NCBI GenBank assembly: GCA_002422945.1
Contig: DITW01000022.1
Location: 1 to 16,164, forward strand
DNA: 16,164 nucleotides
Reading direction: 5' to 3'
From: Sphingomonadales bacterium UBA6174
GTDB taxonomy: Bacteria > Pseudomonadota > Alphaproteobacteria > Sphingomonadales > Sphingomonadaceae
Under the pieces are notes generated by a model. That model made no database searches and was not told the origin of the DNA. It saw only the letters and a program-made list of their open reading frames with translations. Shown one piece after another: positions 6,237 through 15,036 of this stretch. Within the stretch, counting starts at the first letter, position 1. The number at the start of each line of letters is the position of its first letter. A program made the translations under genes and the position numbers.

Positions 6237-9200
6237 ATGATGATGTCGCGTTCCCGGATCATGCTGGCATTGCTGTCGGCCCTGTTATTGGCCGCATTAC
6301 TTGGCCTGTGGCTGATGCGTCGGCCCATCGCGAGCGATGTCATCGACAATTATCTGGCGAAATCGCACATTCCCGCCAGCTATGAACTGGTGCAGGTCGG
6401 CCCGCAGGATCAGTTGCTCCGCAATGTCGTGCTGGGCGATCCGGCCCGGCCCGATCTCATTGCCCGCGAATTGCGGATCAATCTCGGCTGGGGGCTGACA
6501 GGTGTCCGGGTCGAACGGATACAGGCCATCGGGCTGCGGCTGCGCGCCAAGTTGGACGCGCAGGGAACCCTCTCGCTCGGCAGTCTGGACCGGCTGCGCC
6601 CCAAACCGAGCGACGAGCCATTCAGCCTCCCCGCTTATGATGTCGATCTGGCCGATAGCGCGCTGGAATTGGCGACGCCTTGGGGCAAGTTGGTGGCCGG
6701 GTTGAACGGTCGCGGCCCGCTGCCGGGCGGTTTCGACGGTCGGCTCGTCATCCGCTCTCATGGCCTCCAATATCAGGACTGCGCCCTTAGCCGCATGAAC
6801 GCGCCGTTGCGCGTCCGCACCCAATCTGGCCGCATCCATATCGCCGGGCAAATCGCGGCGCTGAACGGCGTATGCAAGGAACAAGACCTCGCCCTTACCG
6901 CACCTTTGTTGCGCCCTGACATTTGGCTGGCCCATGATCTGAACGGCTGGAATGGCGCAATCCGGGGCCAAGCCGCCGAACTGCGCCAAGGTCAGCACCG
7001 GCTGATCGGCCTTGACGGCAATCTCACCGCCAACGCCGATCGCCTCAATGAGATGAAGGGCAAATTCCGTCTCAGCAATATGGCCGCGCAATTCGGTGAC
7101 ATCGGCGCAATCAAGGGCAGAATCAGCCTGACCGGTGATTATGCGCTGTCGACCAAGGCCAAGTCCCTGACCGCCCGGCTCGCTGCCACATCCTTGGGGC
7201 TGGATACTCAGATGTTGCGTCCCGTCCACACCGCATTGGCCGGGGCCAAAGCCACGCCGATTGCGGGCATCGCGGCTGATCTCGACAATGCGCTGCGCCG
7301 CGCCAGCCAATCGCTCGACCTGTCCGCCGACATCAACTTCATGGATGCCGCCGCGCAAAAAACCCTCCGCCTCGACCAAGTGCAAATCAGCAGCGCCAGC
7401 GGCCTCAACGCCAGCACCAACAAGCTCGCTCTCGATCTACGCACCAACGCCCTGACGAGCGAAGGCTTCAGCCTCAATGGCGGCGGCTTTCCCGACACCC
7501 GTTTTGACATGGCCCCATGGCGCTTCGGCGCGGCGAACAGTGGCACCCTCACCATCGCGCCTTTGCGCCATGGCCGTGAACGGCTTGTCCTGACGCCGGT
7601 GCAATTGCGCGGGCTAGGCAGTGGCAATGTGCAGGTGGACACCCAAATCACGCTGGATGGCGATTTTCCGGGCGGTCGGGTTGATGGCCTTAACCTGCCG
7701 GTCGCGCTCCAGATTGGCGATCATATCCGCCTTGGCCGGGGCTGTGTCCCGCTGCGCTTCACCCGGCTGGCGGCGGCGGGCGCAATCTTTGGGCCAAGCC
7801 AGATGCGCGCCTGCCCGACCAATGGCCCTGCCCTGCTGCGGAGTGGCGGTAAACAGGGGCTTGCGGGCGGTTTCGCCATTGCTGCCCCCCGCCTCATAGG
7901 CCGGATGGGCGATAGCCCGATCAATATCGCTGCCGAAAAATTATCGGTCCCGCTGGTGCCGCTCAGCTTCCGGCTGGATGGGCCAAGCATCACGATCGGT
8001 ACAGGCGAAGACCCGCACCGATTTACGTTCGCCCAATTGAATGGACGGTTCGATTCCACCGGCGTTGCGGGCGCATTTACGACGCTTTCCGCAAAATTAT
8101 CCGCGATCCCGCTGTTGATGACCGAGGGCGCGGGCCAATGGAACATGCGCCAAGGCGTATTGAGCGCCAAGGGCGATGTCCGCGTCGCCGATGCCGCCAC
8201 CAACGACCCGCGCTTCCGTCCGTTGCTGGCGCGTGGGATTGAACTGAGTTTGCGCGACAATGTCATCCGCGCCCATAGCAGCCTGCGCCACCCGGCATCC
8301 GGCACGCAGATCGTCGACGTGGATATCCTCCATGATCTCGATAGCGCCATCGGCCATGCCGATCTCACCGTCCCCGGCATCTATTTCCGCACCGATGGGT
8401 TGCAGCCGGATATGCTGACCAGCACCACCCTTGGCGTCATCGCCAATGTGCGCGGTGATGTGACCGGCCATGGGCGGATCGACTGGACCCCCAAGTCCAT
8501 CACCAGCACCGGCCTGTTCGGCACGGAAAATATGGACTTTGCCGCTGCTTTCGGCCCGATCAACGGCTTTGCCACCCAGGTCACCTTTACCGATCTGCTC
8601 GGCATCACCTCGGCACCGGGGCAGAAAATAACTATCCGCAACGTCAATCCCGGCATGGAAGTGCTGGACGGGCTGATACAATATCAACTGTTGCCCGGCA
8701 ACCGGCTGCAAATCGAAGGTGGACGCTGGCCGTTCAACGGCGGTTTCCTGACGCTTGATCCGAGTATCCTTGACCTCAACAAATCGATGGAACGCCGCCT
8801 CGCCTTCCGCGTGGAAGGGCTGGATGCCGCCAAGTTCATTCAGCAGCTCGGCTATCAGAATATCAGCGCCAGCGGCATTTTCGATGGCGTCATCCCGATG
8901 ATCTTCGATGATCGCGGCGGGCGGATCGAGGGCGGCTATCTCGTCGCACGCCAAGGCGGCGGTTCGGTCGCTTATGTCGGGGAGCTGACCCGCGCCCAAT
9001 TGGGCAGCATGGGAAAAATGGCATTCGATGCGCTGCGGTCGCTGCGGTATCAGTCGCTGACAATCGAACTCAATGGCGCGCTTGATGGCGACATCATCAC
9101 GCGGGTGAAATTCGACGGGCTGGCGCAAGAGCCGATCCGCCCCGGCGTCAAAATGCCCTTTAGCGGCACGTTGAAAAAACTGCCGTTCCGCTTCAACATC

Positions 9201-9320
9201 AGCATCCGCGCCCCGTTCCGCAGCCTGCTCAACCAAGCGGAAATGATGAGCAACCCGCAACGGATGATCCGTAGCTATATGCCGATGCCCATGACTAATA
9301 TTCCGGGGATTACGCCTTAA
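6237..9320 (+). CDS. YdbH-family AsmA/TamB-like envelope protein
   Basis: This large 1027-residue protein has one N-terminal membrane segment (about 7-28, LALLSALLLAALLGLWL) and no signal-peptidase site, so it is probably anchored in the inner membrane with the rest in the periplasm. The body is made of repeating beta-strand-like stretches (short hydrophobic runs with N, D and G turns), as in AsmA/TamB/YhdP/YdbH proteins. These form long hydrophobic grooves for moving phospholipid to the outer membrane. The C-terminal part, with NISASGIFDGVIPMIFDD and GGRIEGGYL (about 876-903), is the typical YdbH signature. E. coli YdbH is about 880 residues, so this copy is longer. Older annotations call the family dicarboxylate transport, which is not supported. 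Three ATG codons in a row (6237, 6240 and 6243) make the exact start ambiguous, and no strong Shine-Dalgarno sequence is visible. No ynbE or ydbL homologue follows. Confidence 0.82.
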   Translation: MMMSRSRIMLALLSALLLAALLGLWLMRRPIASDVIDNYLAKSHIPASYELVQVGPQDQLLRNVVLGDPARPDLIARELRINLGWGLTGVRVERIQAIGLRLRAKLDAQGTLSLGSLDRLRPKPSDEPFSLPAYDVDLADSALELATPWGKLVAGLNGRGPLPGGFDGRLVIRSHGLQYQDCALSRMNAPLRVRTQSGRIHIAGQIAALNGVCKEQDLALTAPLLRPDIWLAHDLNGWNGAIRGQAAELRQGQHRLIGLDGNLTANADRLNEMKGKFRLSNMAAQFGDIGAIKGRISLTGDYALSTKAKSLTARLAATSLGLDTQMLRPVHTALAGAKATPIAGIAADLDNALRRASQSLDLSADINFMDAAAQKTLRLDQVQISSASGLNASTNKLALDLRTNALTSEGFSLNGGGFPDTRFDMAPWRFGAANSGTLTIAPLRHGRERLVLTPVQLRGLGSGNVQVDTQITLDGDFPGGRVDGLNLPVALQIGDHIRLGRGCVPLRFTRLAAAGAIFGPSQMRACPTNGPALLRSGGKQGLAGGFAIAAPRLIGRMGDSPINIAAEKLSVPLVPLSFRLDGPSITIGTGEDPHRFTFAQLNGRFDSTGVAGAFTTLSAKLSAIPLLMTEGAGQWNMRQGVLSAKGDVRVADAATNDPRFRPLLARGIELSLRDNVIRAHSSLRHPASGTQIVDVDILHDLDSAIGHADLTVPGIYFRTDGLQPDMLTSTTLGVIANVRGDVTGHGRIDWTPKSITSTGLFGTENMDFAAAFGPINGFATQVTFTDLLGITSAPGQKITIRNVNPGMEVLDGLIQYQLLPGNRLQIEGGRWPFNGGFLTLDPSILDLNKSMERRLAFRVEGLDAAKFIQQLGYQNISASGIFDGVIPMIFDDRGGRIEGGYLVARQGGGSVAYVGELTRAQLGSMGKMAFDALRSLRYQSLTIELNGALDGDIITRVKFDGLAQEPIRPGVKMPFSGTLKKLPFRFNISIRAPFRSLLNQAEMMSNPQRMIRSYMPMPMTNIPGITP

Positions 9321-9385
9321 AGTGAAGGCCTAAGTCATAGACCCCTCAACGGGCTTTCTCACAATCCGGTCTTTCCCAGTGCCAT

Positions 9386-9498
9386 CCCTCGTCATTCCCG
9401 CGAAGGCGGGAATCCAGACAGAACAGACCGGCGCAGGGTGCGCACCCTTCGATCCGATGGCGCTTTATGGATTCCCGCCTTCGCGGGAATGACGAGGG
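9386..9498. repeat. REP-like doublet with perfect 31-bp inverted arms
   Basis: Arms at 9386-9416 and 9468-9498 are perfect reverse complements over 31 bases, with a 51-base spacer. Each arm carries its own hairpin, for example ATTCCCGC (9394-9401), GAAG loop, GCGGGAAT (9406-9413). The spacer holds a perfect 14-base palindrome, AGGGTGCGCACCCT, at 9435-9448. The motif is of the widespread 'ATTCCCGCGAAGGCGGGAAT' type seen in many proteobacterial genomes. It lies between the convergent ydbH-family gene and gloB and could act as a bidirectional terminator or transcript stabiliser. Confidence 0.85.
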
Positions 9499-9552
9499 CC
9501 TGCGCGCGGGTATGGCAACATATAAGGGCTGGCTGTGGTCGGAGAGCTAACC

Positions 9553-10284
9553 TCAGCCCTTAAAATCATCCTTCTCCGCGCGACGCTTGGCCAATTCAGC
9601 CACGCTGCTCGCCCGCATAAAGGGGTTCGTCGCGCGTTCCAGCGCGATGCTGGTCGGCACCGTCGCCTCACCGGCCGCACGCGCCTGTTCCACCTTTACC
9701 ATCCGCGCTTGAACATCCGCATTGTCCGGCTCGGCAAACAGCGCATAACGGCCATTGGATACCGTATATTCATGGGCGCAATAAACGGCGGTTTCCGGCG
9801 GCAATTGCGACAAGCGCTGCATATTCGCAAACATCTGCGCGGGCGTGCCTTCGAACAACCGCCCGCAACCCATGGCGAACAATGTATCGCCAACAAACAC
9901 GACCCCTGCCTGCGGCAGATAATAGGTGATATGCCCGGCGGTATGGGCCGGAACATCCCAGATTTCCACCTCAAACGCACCGATCCGGGCGCGATCACCC
10001 TCACCCAAGGCCATATCCAGCCCGGGGATTTTATCCGCCTCGGCCTTTGGTCCGCTGATCCGGCAATTGGTCGCCTGTTTGATCGCCGCATTCCCGCCGA
10101 CATGGTCGCCATGCCAATGGGTGTTCCAGATCTGCGTGATGGTCCAGCCGCGCTTTTCGGCCTCGGCCAACACTTCATCCGATGTCGCCGGATCGATCAC
10201 CACGGTCTCGCTGGATGCCGCATCATGGACCAGCCAGATATAATTATCCGACAATACCGGCATGCGGACAATCTCCAGTGCCAT
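9553..10284 (-). CDS. gloB: Hydroxyacylglutathione hydrolase (glyoxalase II)
   Basis: This 243-residue metallo-beta-lactamase-fold enzyme hydrolyses S-D-lactoylglutathione to D-lactate and glutathione, the second step of methylglyoxal detoxification in the cytoplasm. The metal-binding motif THWHGDH is at 55-61, with further ligands H114, D133 and H171. NYIWLVHD near the start and CGRLFEGTPAQM (140-151) are glyoxalase II hallmarks. The C-terminal ERATNPFMR (216-224) belongs to the HAGH C-terminal domain that recognises glutathione. The start chosen is the ATG at 10284, which overlaps the gloA stop by one base (TGATG), with GGGTG about 7 bases upstream. An in-frame ATG at 10290 would add two residues and overlap gloA by seven bases. 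It is the last gene of the leftward operon, convergent with the ydbH-family gene. Confidence 0.95.
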   Translation of the reverse strand: MALEIVRMPVLSDNYIWLVHDAASSETVVIDPATSDEVLAEAEKRGWTITQIWNTHWHGDHVGGNAAIKQATNCRISGPKAEADKIPGLDMALGEGDRARIGAFEVEIWDVPAHTAGHITYYLPQAGVVFVGDTLFAMGCGRLFEGTPAQMFANMQRLSQLPPETAVYCAHEYTVSNGRYALFAEPDNADVQARMVKVEQARAAGEATVPTSIALERATNPFMRASSVAELAKRRAEKDDFKG

Positions 10285-10706
10285 CACCATTCACCCACAT
10301 TCGGCATGGAAAACCAAGGCTCCGCAGGCGCAAGCGGCGTCTCGGATTGCAACAACTCCACCGAAATATTATCGGGTGAGCGCACAAACGCCATGCGGCC
10401 ATCGCGCGGCGGACGATTGATCGTGACGCCACCGGCCATCAATCGCGCGCATGTCTCGTAAATATCATCGACCTCATAGGCGAGATGCCCGAAATTCCGC
10501 CCGCCCGTGTAGCCGGTTTCGCCCCAATTATGGGTCAGCTCTACCTGCGCAGTTTCATCGCCCGGCGCGGCAAGGAAAATCAGCGTGAAACGTCCCGCAT
10601 CATTATCATAACGATGCAATTCCTTCAGCCCGATCAATTCGAAAAACCGGATCGTCGCGGCCGGATCGGACACGCGGATCATGGTGTGAAGATATTTGAT
10701 GCTCAT
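10284..10706 (-). CDS. gloA: Lactoylglutathione lyase (glyoxalase I), VOC family
   Basis: This 140-residue member of the vicinal oxygen chelate superfamily isomerises the methylglyoxal-glutathione hemithioacetal to S-lactoylglutathione. Four expected metal ligands are present in the two beta-alpha-beta-beta-beta modules: H7, E56 (QVELTHNW), H74 (FGHLAYEVDD) and E117 (ISVELLQ). E. coli GloA uses H5, E56, H74 and E122, so the pattern fits a nickel-type short GloA. The start ATG overlaps the mlaF stop by four bases (ATGA), with GAAGG about 8 bases upstream. gloB follows at once, which places both steps of the pathway in one transcript and strengthens the call over a generic VOC protein. Confidence 0.92.
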   Translation of the reverse strand: MSIKYLHTMIRVSDPAATIRFFELIGLKELHRYDNDAGRFTLIFLAAPGDETAQVELTHNWGETGYTGGRNFGHLAYEVDDIYETCARLMAGGVTINRPPRDGRMAFVRSPDNISVELLQSETPLAPAEPWFSMPNVGEW

Positions 10707-11481
10707 TCCAATCCCTTCACAAAGTCATCGACAATTTCATTGCCACTATGATCGAGCGAGCTCGCCGGGCCATCCCAGATCACCTTGCCTTGATGCAGCA
10801 TCGCCACCCGATCGGCAATCGTCCGCGCACTATGCAAATCATGAGTGATGGTGACGGCGGTCGCGCCCATTTCCTTCACCAACTCCACAATCAGGCGATT
10901 GATCCGCCCCGCCAGAACCGGATCAAGCCCGGTGGTCGGTTCATCGAAAAACAAAATGTCCGGTTCATGCGCGATGGCGCGGGCGAGCGCCGCCCGTTTC
11001 TGCATCCCGCCGGATAGCGAGCTTGGCCGCAAATCCAGCACTTCCACCCCAAGGCCGACGCGTTCGAGCAGCATCGCCGCCTTGTCGCGCATTTCCTTGC
11101 GATGACCGCCGCGCCCATTGGTGAGCGCAAAGGTCACATTGCGCCAGATCGGCAGGCTGTCGAACAATGCGCCGCCCTGAAACAACATGCCGAAATGCGC
11201 GCGCAACCGTTGCTGATCCCGAGCCGATGCGCCGGTCATCGGTTCACCCGCGATCAGGATACTGCCGCTGTCCGGCTTCATCAGGCCAAGAACGCATTTC
11301 AGCATCACCGATTTCCCGGTGCCGGACCCGCCCATGACCGCAAGCGACTCCCCCTTGGTCACGCGCAAATTGACGCCATCCAGCACTTTTTTCGTGCCAA
11401 AGGATTTACAGACATCGATCAGTTCGATCATGGGAATTGGCATCGCCTCGCCATTTTCAGGCATTTTATCCTCGATCTCGC

Positions 11482-11485
<4 letters not shown>
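10703..11485 (-). CDS. mlaF: MlaF-type ABC transporter ATPase (phospholipid/MCE transport)
   Basis: This 260-residue cytoplasmic ATPase belongs to the MlaF/Mkl group that powers MCE-type lipid transport across the envelope. Walker A GGSGTGKS is at 52-59, Q-loop Q103 in LFQGGALFDSL, signature LSGGMQKR at 157-164, Walker B ILFFDEP at 177-183, and switch His at 215. GGALFDSLPIWRNVTF and GLDPVLAGRINRLI are strongly typical of MlaF. A longer reading frame extends to 11611, but the extension is unlike the family and lies inside mlaE. The ATG at 11485 overlaps the mlaE stop by four bases (ATGA), so it is the natural start. MlaE, encoded just upstream, is its membrane partner. No MCE-domain (MlaD), MlaB or MlaC gene follows here. 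Confidence 0.93.
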
Positions 11486-12260
<775 letters not shown>

Positions 12261-12264
<4 letters not shown>

Positions 12265-13322
12265 GCCCAACGCCTTTCAAACCGCCCGCCAAGGCCGGTC
12301 AGCAGTTCATATTGCGACATGCCGGACAATTCCGCCGCATGCGACAGTTCAAAATCGATCTGCACCCAATCCCCCTCGCGCAATCCCGGCATCGCATCGA
12401 CGCAAATCGCGGTCAAGTCCATCGACACCCGGCCCATTACCGGCAAGACGATATCCCCCGCCAATGCCCGGCCCCGCCCCGAAAACCCACGCCAATAGCC
12501 ATCGGCATAGCCAAGGTTGAGGATCGCCAATTCCATCGGCTGCTCTGCGGTAAAAGTCGCATTATAGCCAAGGCTTTCACCCGCGAATAAGGTGCGCCGC
12601 TGCAATATTTGCGCATCTATCCGAGCCACCGGCCGAATATGACCTTGCGCCTCGGGCCGCGCGATGCCGCCATAAAGCGACAGGCCGGGCCGGGTCAGAT
12701 CGAAATGATACTCCCGGCCAAGGCTGATCCCCGCACTATTGGCAAGGCTCATCCGACAGCCCGGCACATAGCTTCTCAGCGCCGCAAAACGATCAAGCTG
12801 CACCCGGTTCATCGCGACATCTTCATCCGCACAGGCGAGATGGCTCAACACCAGATCGCAATTCAGTCCCAGCAACAGCCCCGATGCAACCTCCGATACG
12901 CTGACGCCCAGCCGGTTCATGCCGGTATCGACCATCACGCTGCACGGTCGATTGTCGCCCTGTTCATGCCAGCGCCGCACCTGATCTGCGGAATTGAGCA
13001 CGGGCCGCGCATCGATCGCACCCGCCACCGTCATATCTTCGTCCCGCACACCATGCAGGACATGCAGTTCCAAGCCCGCGGCCAAGGGGGCAAGCTCCAC
13101 AGCCTCGGCCCATGTCGCCACGAAAAACACACGACATCCAGCAGCGGCAAGGGTCTTGAGCGTATCAACAGCCCCAAGGCCATAGCCATTGGCCTTGACC
13201 GCCGCCCCGGCCTGCGCAGTCCCGCTTTGCCCCGCCAGCCAGCGCCAATTGGCCGCCAGCGTGCCTCGATCAAGGGTCAAGCGCAACGGCCCGCCAGCCG
13301 CGCCTTTCAGAGCTTCAGGCAT
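12261..13322 (-). CDS. alr: Alanine racemase
   Basis: This 353-residue PLP enzyme interconverts L- and D-alanine and supplies D-Ala for peptidoglycan. The fold-type III barrel carries the PLP lysine in AVKANGYGLG (K43). Other expected elements are MVDTGMNRLGV (130-140), SLANSAGIS (192-200), DLTRPGLSLYGG (208-219), the second catalytic base in SLGYNATF (Y253), and GRVSMDL (297-303). The length is normal. ATG at 13322 is preferred and overlaps the upstream stop by one base (TGATG). A TTG directly before it at 13325 would give a four-base overlap. Position between a deiminase-family gene and mlaEF in one transcript puts cell-wall precursor supply with envelope lipid transport. Confidence 0.95.
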
Positions 13323-14317
13323 CAAGCAGCCGGAATCAGGGGAATCTGCTGACTGATGCAGTGGAACGATCCGCCGCCCGTCAGAATATGATTGGCGGGC
13401 AGCCCGGCCACGCGACGACCCGGGAAAAGCCGCGCAATCGACTTCACGGCCTCCAGATCACTGGTCCCGCCATAGGTCGGCACCACCACCGATGCGTTGC
13501 CGATGTAAAAATTCATATGACTGGTCGGGATGATCTCGCCATCTTGTTCATGCAGGCCCGCCGACGGGATATCGACCACCTCGACCCCAAAGGACTTGGC
13601 GCGCGCGCGGGCATCGGCATAAATCGCCGCATTCGGATCGTCGCCATTATGCGCGACCGGCACCGCCAGCACATTTGGCGCGACAAAACGCGCCAGATTA
13701 TCGACATGGCCATCGGTATGGTCATTGACCAGCCCCTCGCCCAGCCACAACACCCGGTCGATCCCGAACTCAAGCCGCAGCAGCAATTCGATATCGCCCT
13801 GATCGAGATCGGGGTTGCGATTGGGATTGAGCAAACATTGCTCGGTCGTCACCAACAGGCCCGCGCCATCGACATCGACCGCGCCGCCTTCGAAAATCCA
13901 GTCGCAATCGGTGTTGCGCAAGCCCTGACTCGCGGCCAGCCGCAGCCCGATGCTGTCATCATAAGGCAGGTCGTATTTTTCGCCCCAGCCGTTGAAATGA
14001 TGCTGCAACGCCCGCAGGCCATCGCCTTCATAATGGACGATCACCGGCCCGGTATCGCGCAGCCAGATATCGCCGAACGGCTCGACAATCACCTCTGCCG
14101 CATCACCGATCATTTGGCGGGCCACCGCCGCCGCGACATCATCCGCCGCGACCAGAATCACCCGTTCGCCCGCGCCCTTGGCATGGACTGCCCGGGCAAA
14201 AGCCGCGACCTCCGCCTGCGCCGGGGCAAGGTCTTCAAGCCAAAGGTCGGCAGCGCTCGGAAATCCGATCCACACAGCCTGATGCGGTGCCCATTCGGGA
14301 GGTTGGAATAATGTCAT
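13322..14317 (-). CDS. Agmatine deiminase / porphyromonas-type peptidylarginine deiminase family
   Basis: This 331-residue protein belongs to the guanidino-group modifying superfamily. Members convert agmatine to N-carbamoylputrescine and ammonia in polyamine synthesis from arginine. The key residues are present: FGDIWLRDTGP (81-91, acidic substrate ligand D88), IFEGGAVDVDG (141-151), the catalytic histidine in NDHTDGHVDNLARF (H204) and the nucleophile in GGGSFHCISQQ (C320). The length is a little below AguA of plants and Pseudomonas (about 365). The gene for the next enzyme of the pathway (N-carbamoylputrescine amidase, aguB) is not adjacent, so the substrate is inferred only. An 80-base gap separates it from the LON-domain gene upstream, which may hold a promoter. 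It overlaps the alr start by one base. Confidence 0.88.
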   Translation of the reverse strand: MTLFQPPEWAPHQAVWIGFPSAADLWLEDLAPAQAEVAAFARAVHAKGAGERVILVAADDVAAAVARQMIGDAAEVIVEPFGDIWLRDTGPVIVHYEGDGLRALQHHFNGWGEKYDLPYDDSIGLRLAASQGLRNTDCDWIFEGGAVDVDGAGLLVTTEQCLLNPNRNPDLDQGDIELLLRLEFGIDRVLWLGEGLVNDHTDGHVDNLARFVAPNVLAVPVAHNGDDPNAAIYADARARAKSFGVEVVDIPSAGLHEQDGEIIPTSHMNFYIGNASVVVPTYGGTSDLEAVKSIARLFPGRRVAGLPANHILTGGGSFHCISQQIPLIPAA

Positions 14318-14345
14318 GCGGCTTCATAACGTCTGACACCGACCT

Positions 14346-14361
14346 TGTCACCCGGATGACA
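14346..14361. promoter_or_regulatory. Inverted repeat upstream of the deiminase gene
   Basis: TGTCA (14346-14350) and TGACA (14357-14361) form a 5-bp inverted repeat with a 6-base spacer in the only real gap of the leftward gene run (14318-14397). On the minus strand, GTGACA and TTATGA stand 16 bases apart and could be a -35/-10 pair overlapping the repeat. A second small hairpin, CTTGG-CAC-CCAAG, is at 14365-14377. These may mark an internal promoter and operator or the end of the cnoX-LON transcript. The support is positional only. Confidence 0.25.
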
Positions 14362-14397
14362 GTGCTTGGCACCCAAGATATCTCGCTTGAAAACCGC

Positions 14398-15036
14398 TTA
14401 TTGCAGCGTCACCCGCTCATCATCGCCGTTGACCGAAAACAGGCGAAAGAACTCCATGCACTGAATCAACAAATCGGCGCGCGCTGTCAGGCTATCGGCC
14501 TCCAGCAACGCCTGTTTAGCCGCCGGATCGAACGGCGCGACCTGCGCCACCAGATGCACGAAGGTTTCGTCATCCAATTGGCGCACCGCCCCCCAATCGA
14601 CCTGATAGCCATGCTGATCCGCAAAGCGCCGCGATTCGGTTTCCAACGCGCTGCGCATGATCGGACTGATGCTCAGATCGCGCCCCTCATCAAGATCAGC
14701 CTCATCCCATGCCGCCTCGACCTGTCGATAGGGCGTCGTTACCTCCAGCTCACGCACGACCCGGAAACGCGCCACGCCTTCCAACACGATATTATACCGA
14801 CCATCCGCCAATTCGCTGGAATCGATGATCCGCCCCACGCAACCGACATCGAACAGGCTGCGGCTGTCCTTGCCGCTGGGCTGGATCATCCCGATCAATC
14901 CATCACCTTTCAGCGCATCCTCGACCATCGCCCGAAAGCGCGGCTCAAAAATATGAAGCGGCAGACTCCCGCCCGGAAAGAGCAACGCCCCTTCCAGCGG
15001 AAAAATCGGCAAGGCTGATCGCCCCGGCCCTGTCAT
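14398..15036 (-). CDS. LON substrate-binding-domain protein
   Basis: This 212-residue protein consists of the N-terminal (substrate-binding) domain of Lon protease without its ATPase or protease domains. LPIFPLEGALLFPGGSLPLHIFEPRFRAM near the start is the LON domain hallmark, followed by GCVGRIIDSSELADGRYNIVLEGVARFRV. The C-terminal half is helical (FVHLVAQVAPFDPAAKQALLEADS). Stand-alone LON proteins are common in proteobacteria. They are presumed to bind unfolded protein, but no enzymatic role is established. The ATG at 15036 overlaps the TGA of the thioredoxin-TPR gene by one base (TGATG). A reading frame extending upstream to 15084 adds 16 residues unlike the family. Coupling to a CnoX-like chaperone gene supports a role in protein quality control. 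Confidence 0.9.
   Translation of the reverse strand: MTGPGRSALPIFPLEGALLFPGGSLPLHIFEPRFRAMVEDALKGDGLIGMIQPSGKDSRSLFDVGCVGRIIDSSELADGRYNIVLEGVARFRVVRELEVTTPYRQVEAAWDEADLDEGRDLSISPIMRSALETESRRFADQHGYQVDWGAVRQLDDETFVHLVAQVAPFDPAAKQALLEADSLTARADLLIQCMEFFRLFSVNGDDERVTLQ

Noticed and set aside
8097..9260. 387-codon open frame antisense to the ydbH-family gene
   Set aside because: It has no recognisable domain and its His/Asp/Gln-rich composition is what the reverse of a GC-rich gene gives. The sense frame has a membrane anchor and a family signature.
9321..9385. A small lipoprotein gene (ynbE-like) after the ydbH-family gene
   Set aside because: No open frame with a lipobox was found in the gap. 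Only very short frames exist.
9535..10461. 308-codon open frame antisense to gloB and gloA
   Set aside because: Both sense genes have complete catalytic motifs. The antisense frame has none and spans two genes.
13361..14311. 316-codon open frame antisense to the deiminase gene
   Set aside because: No domain is seen and the composition is typical of a shadow frame. The sense gene has all catalytic residues.
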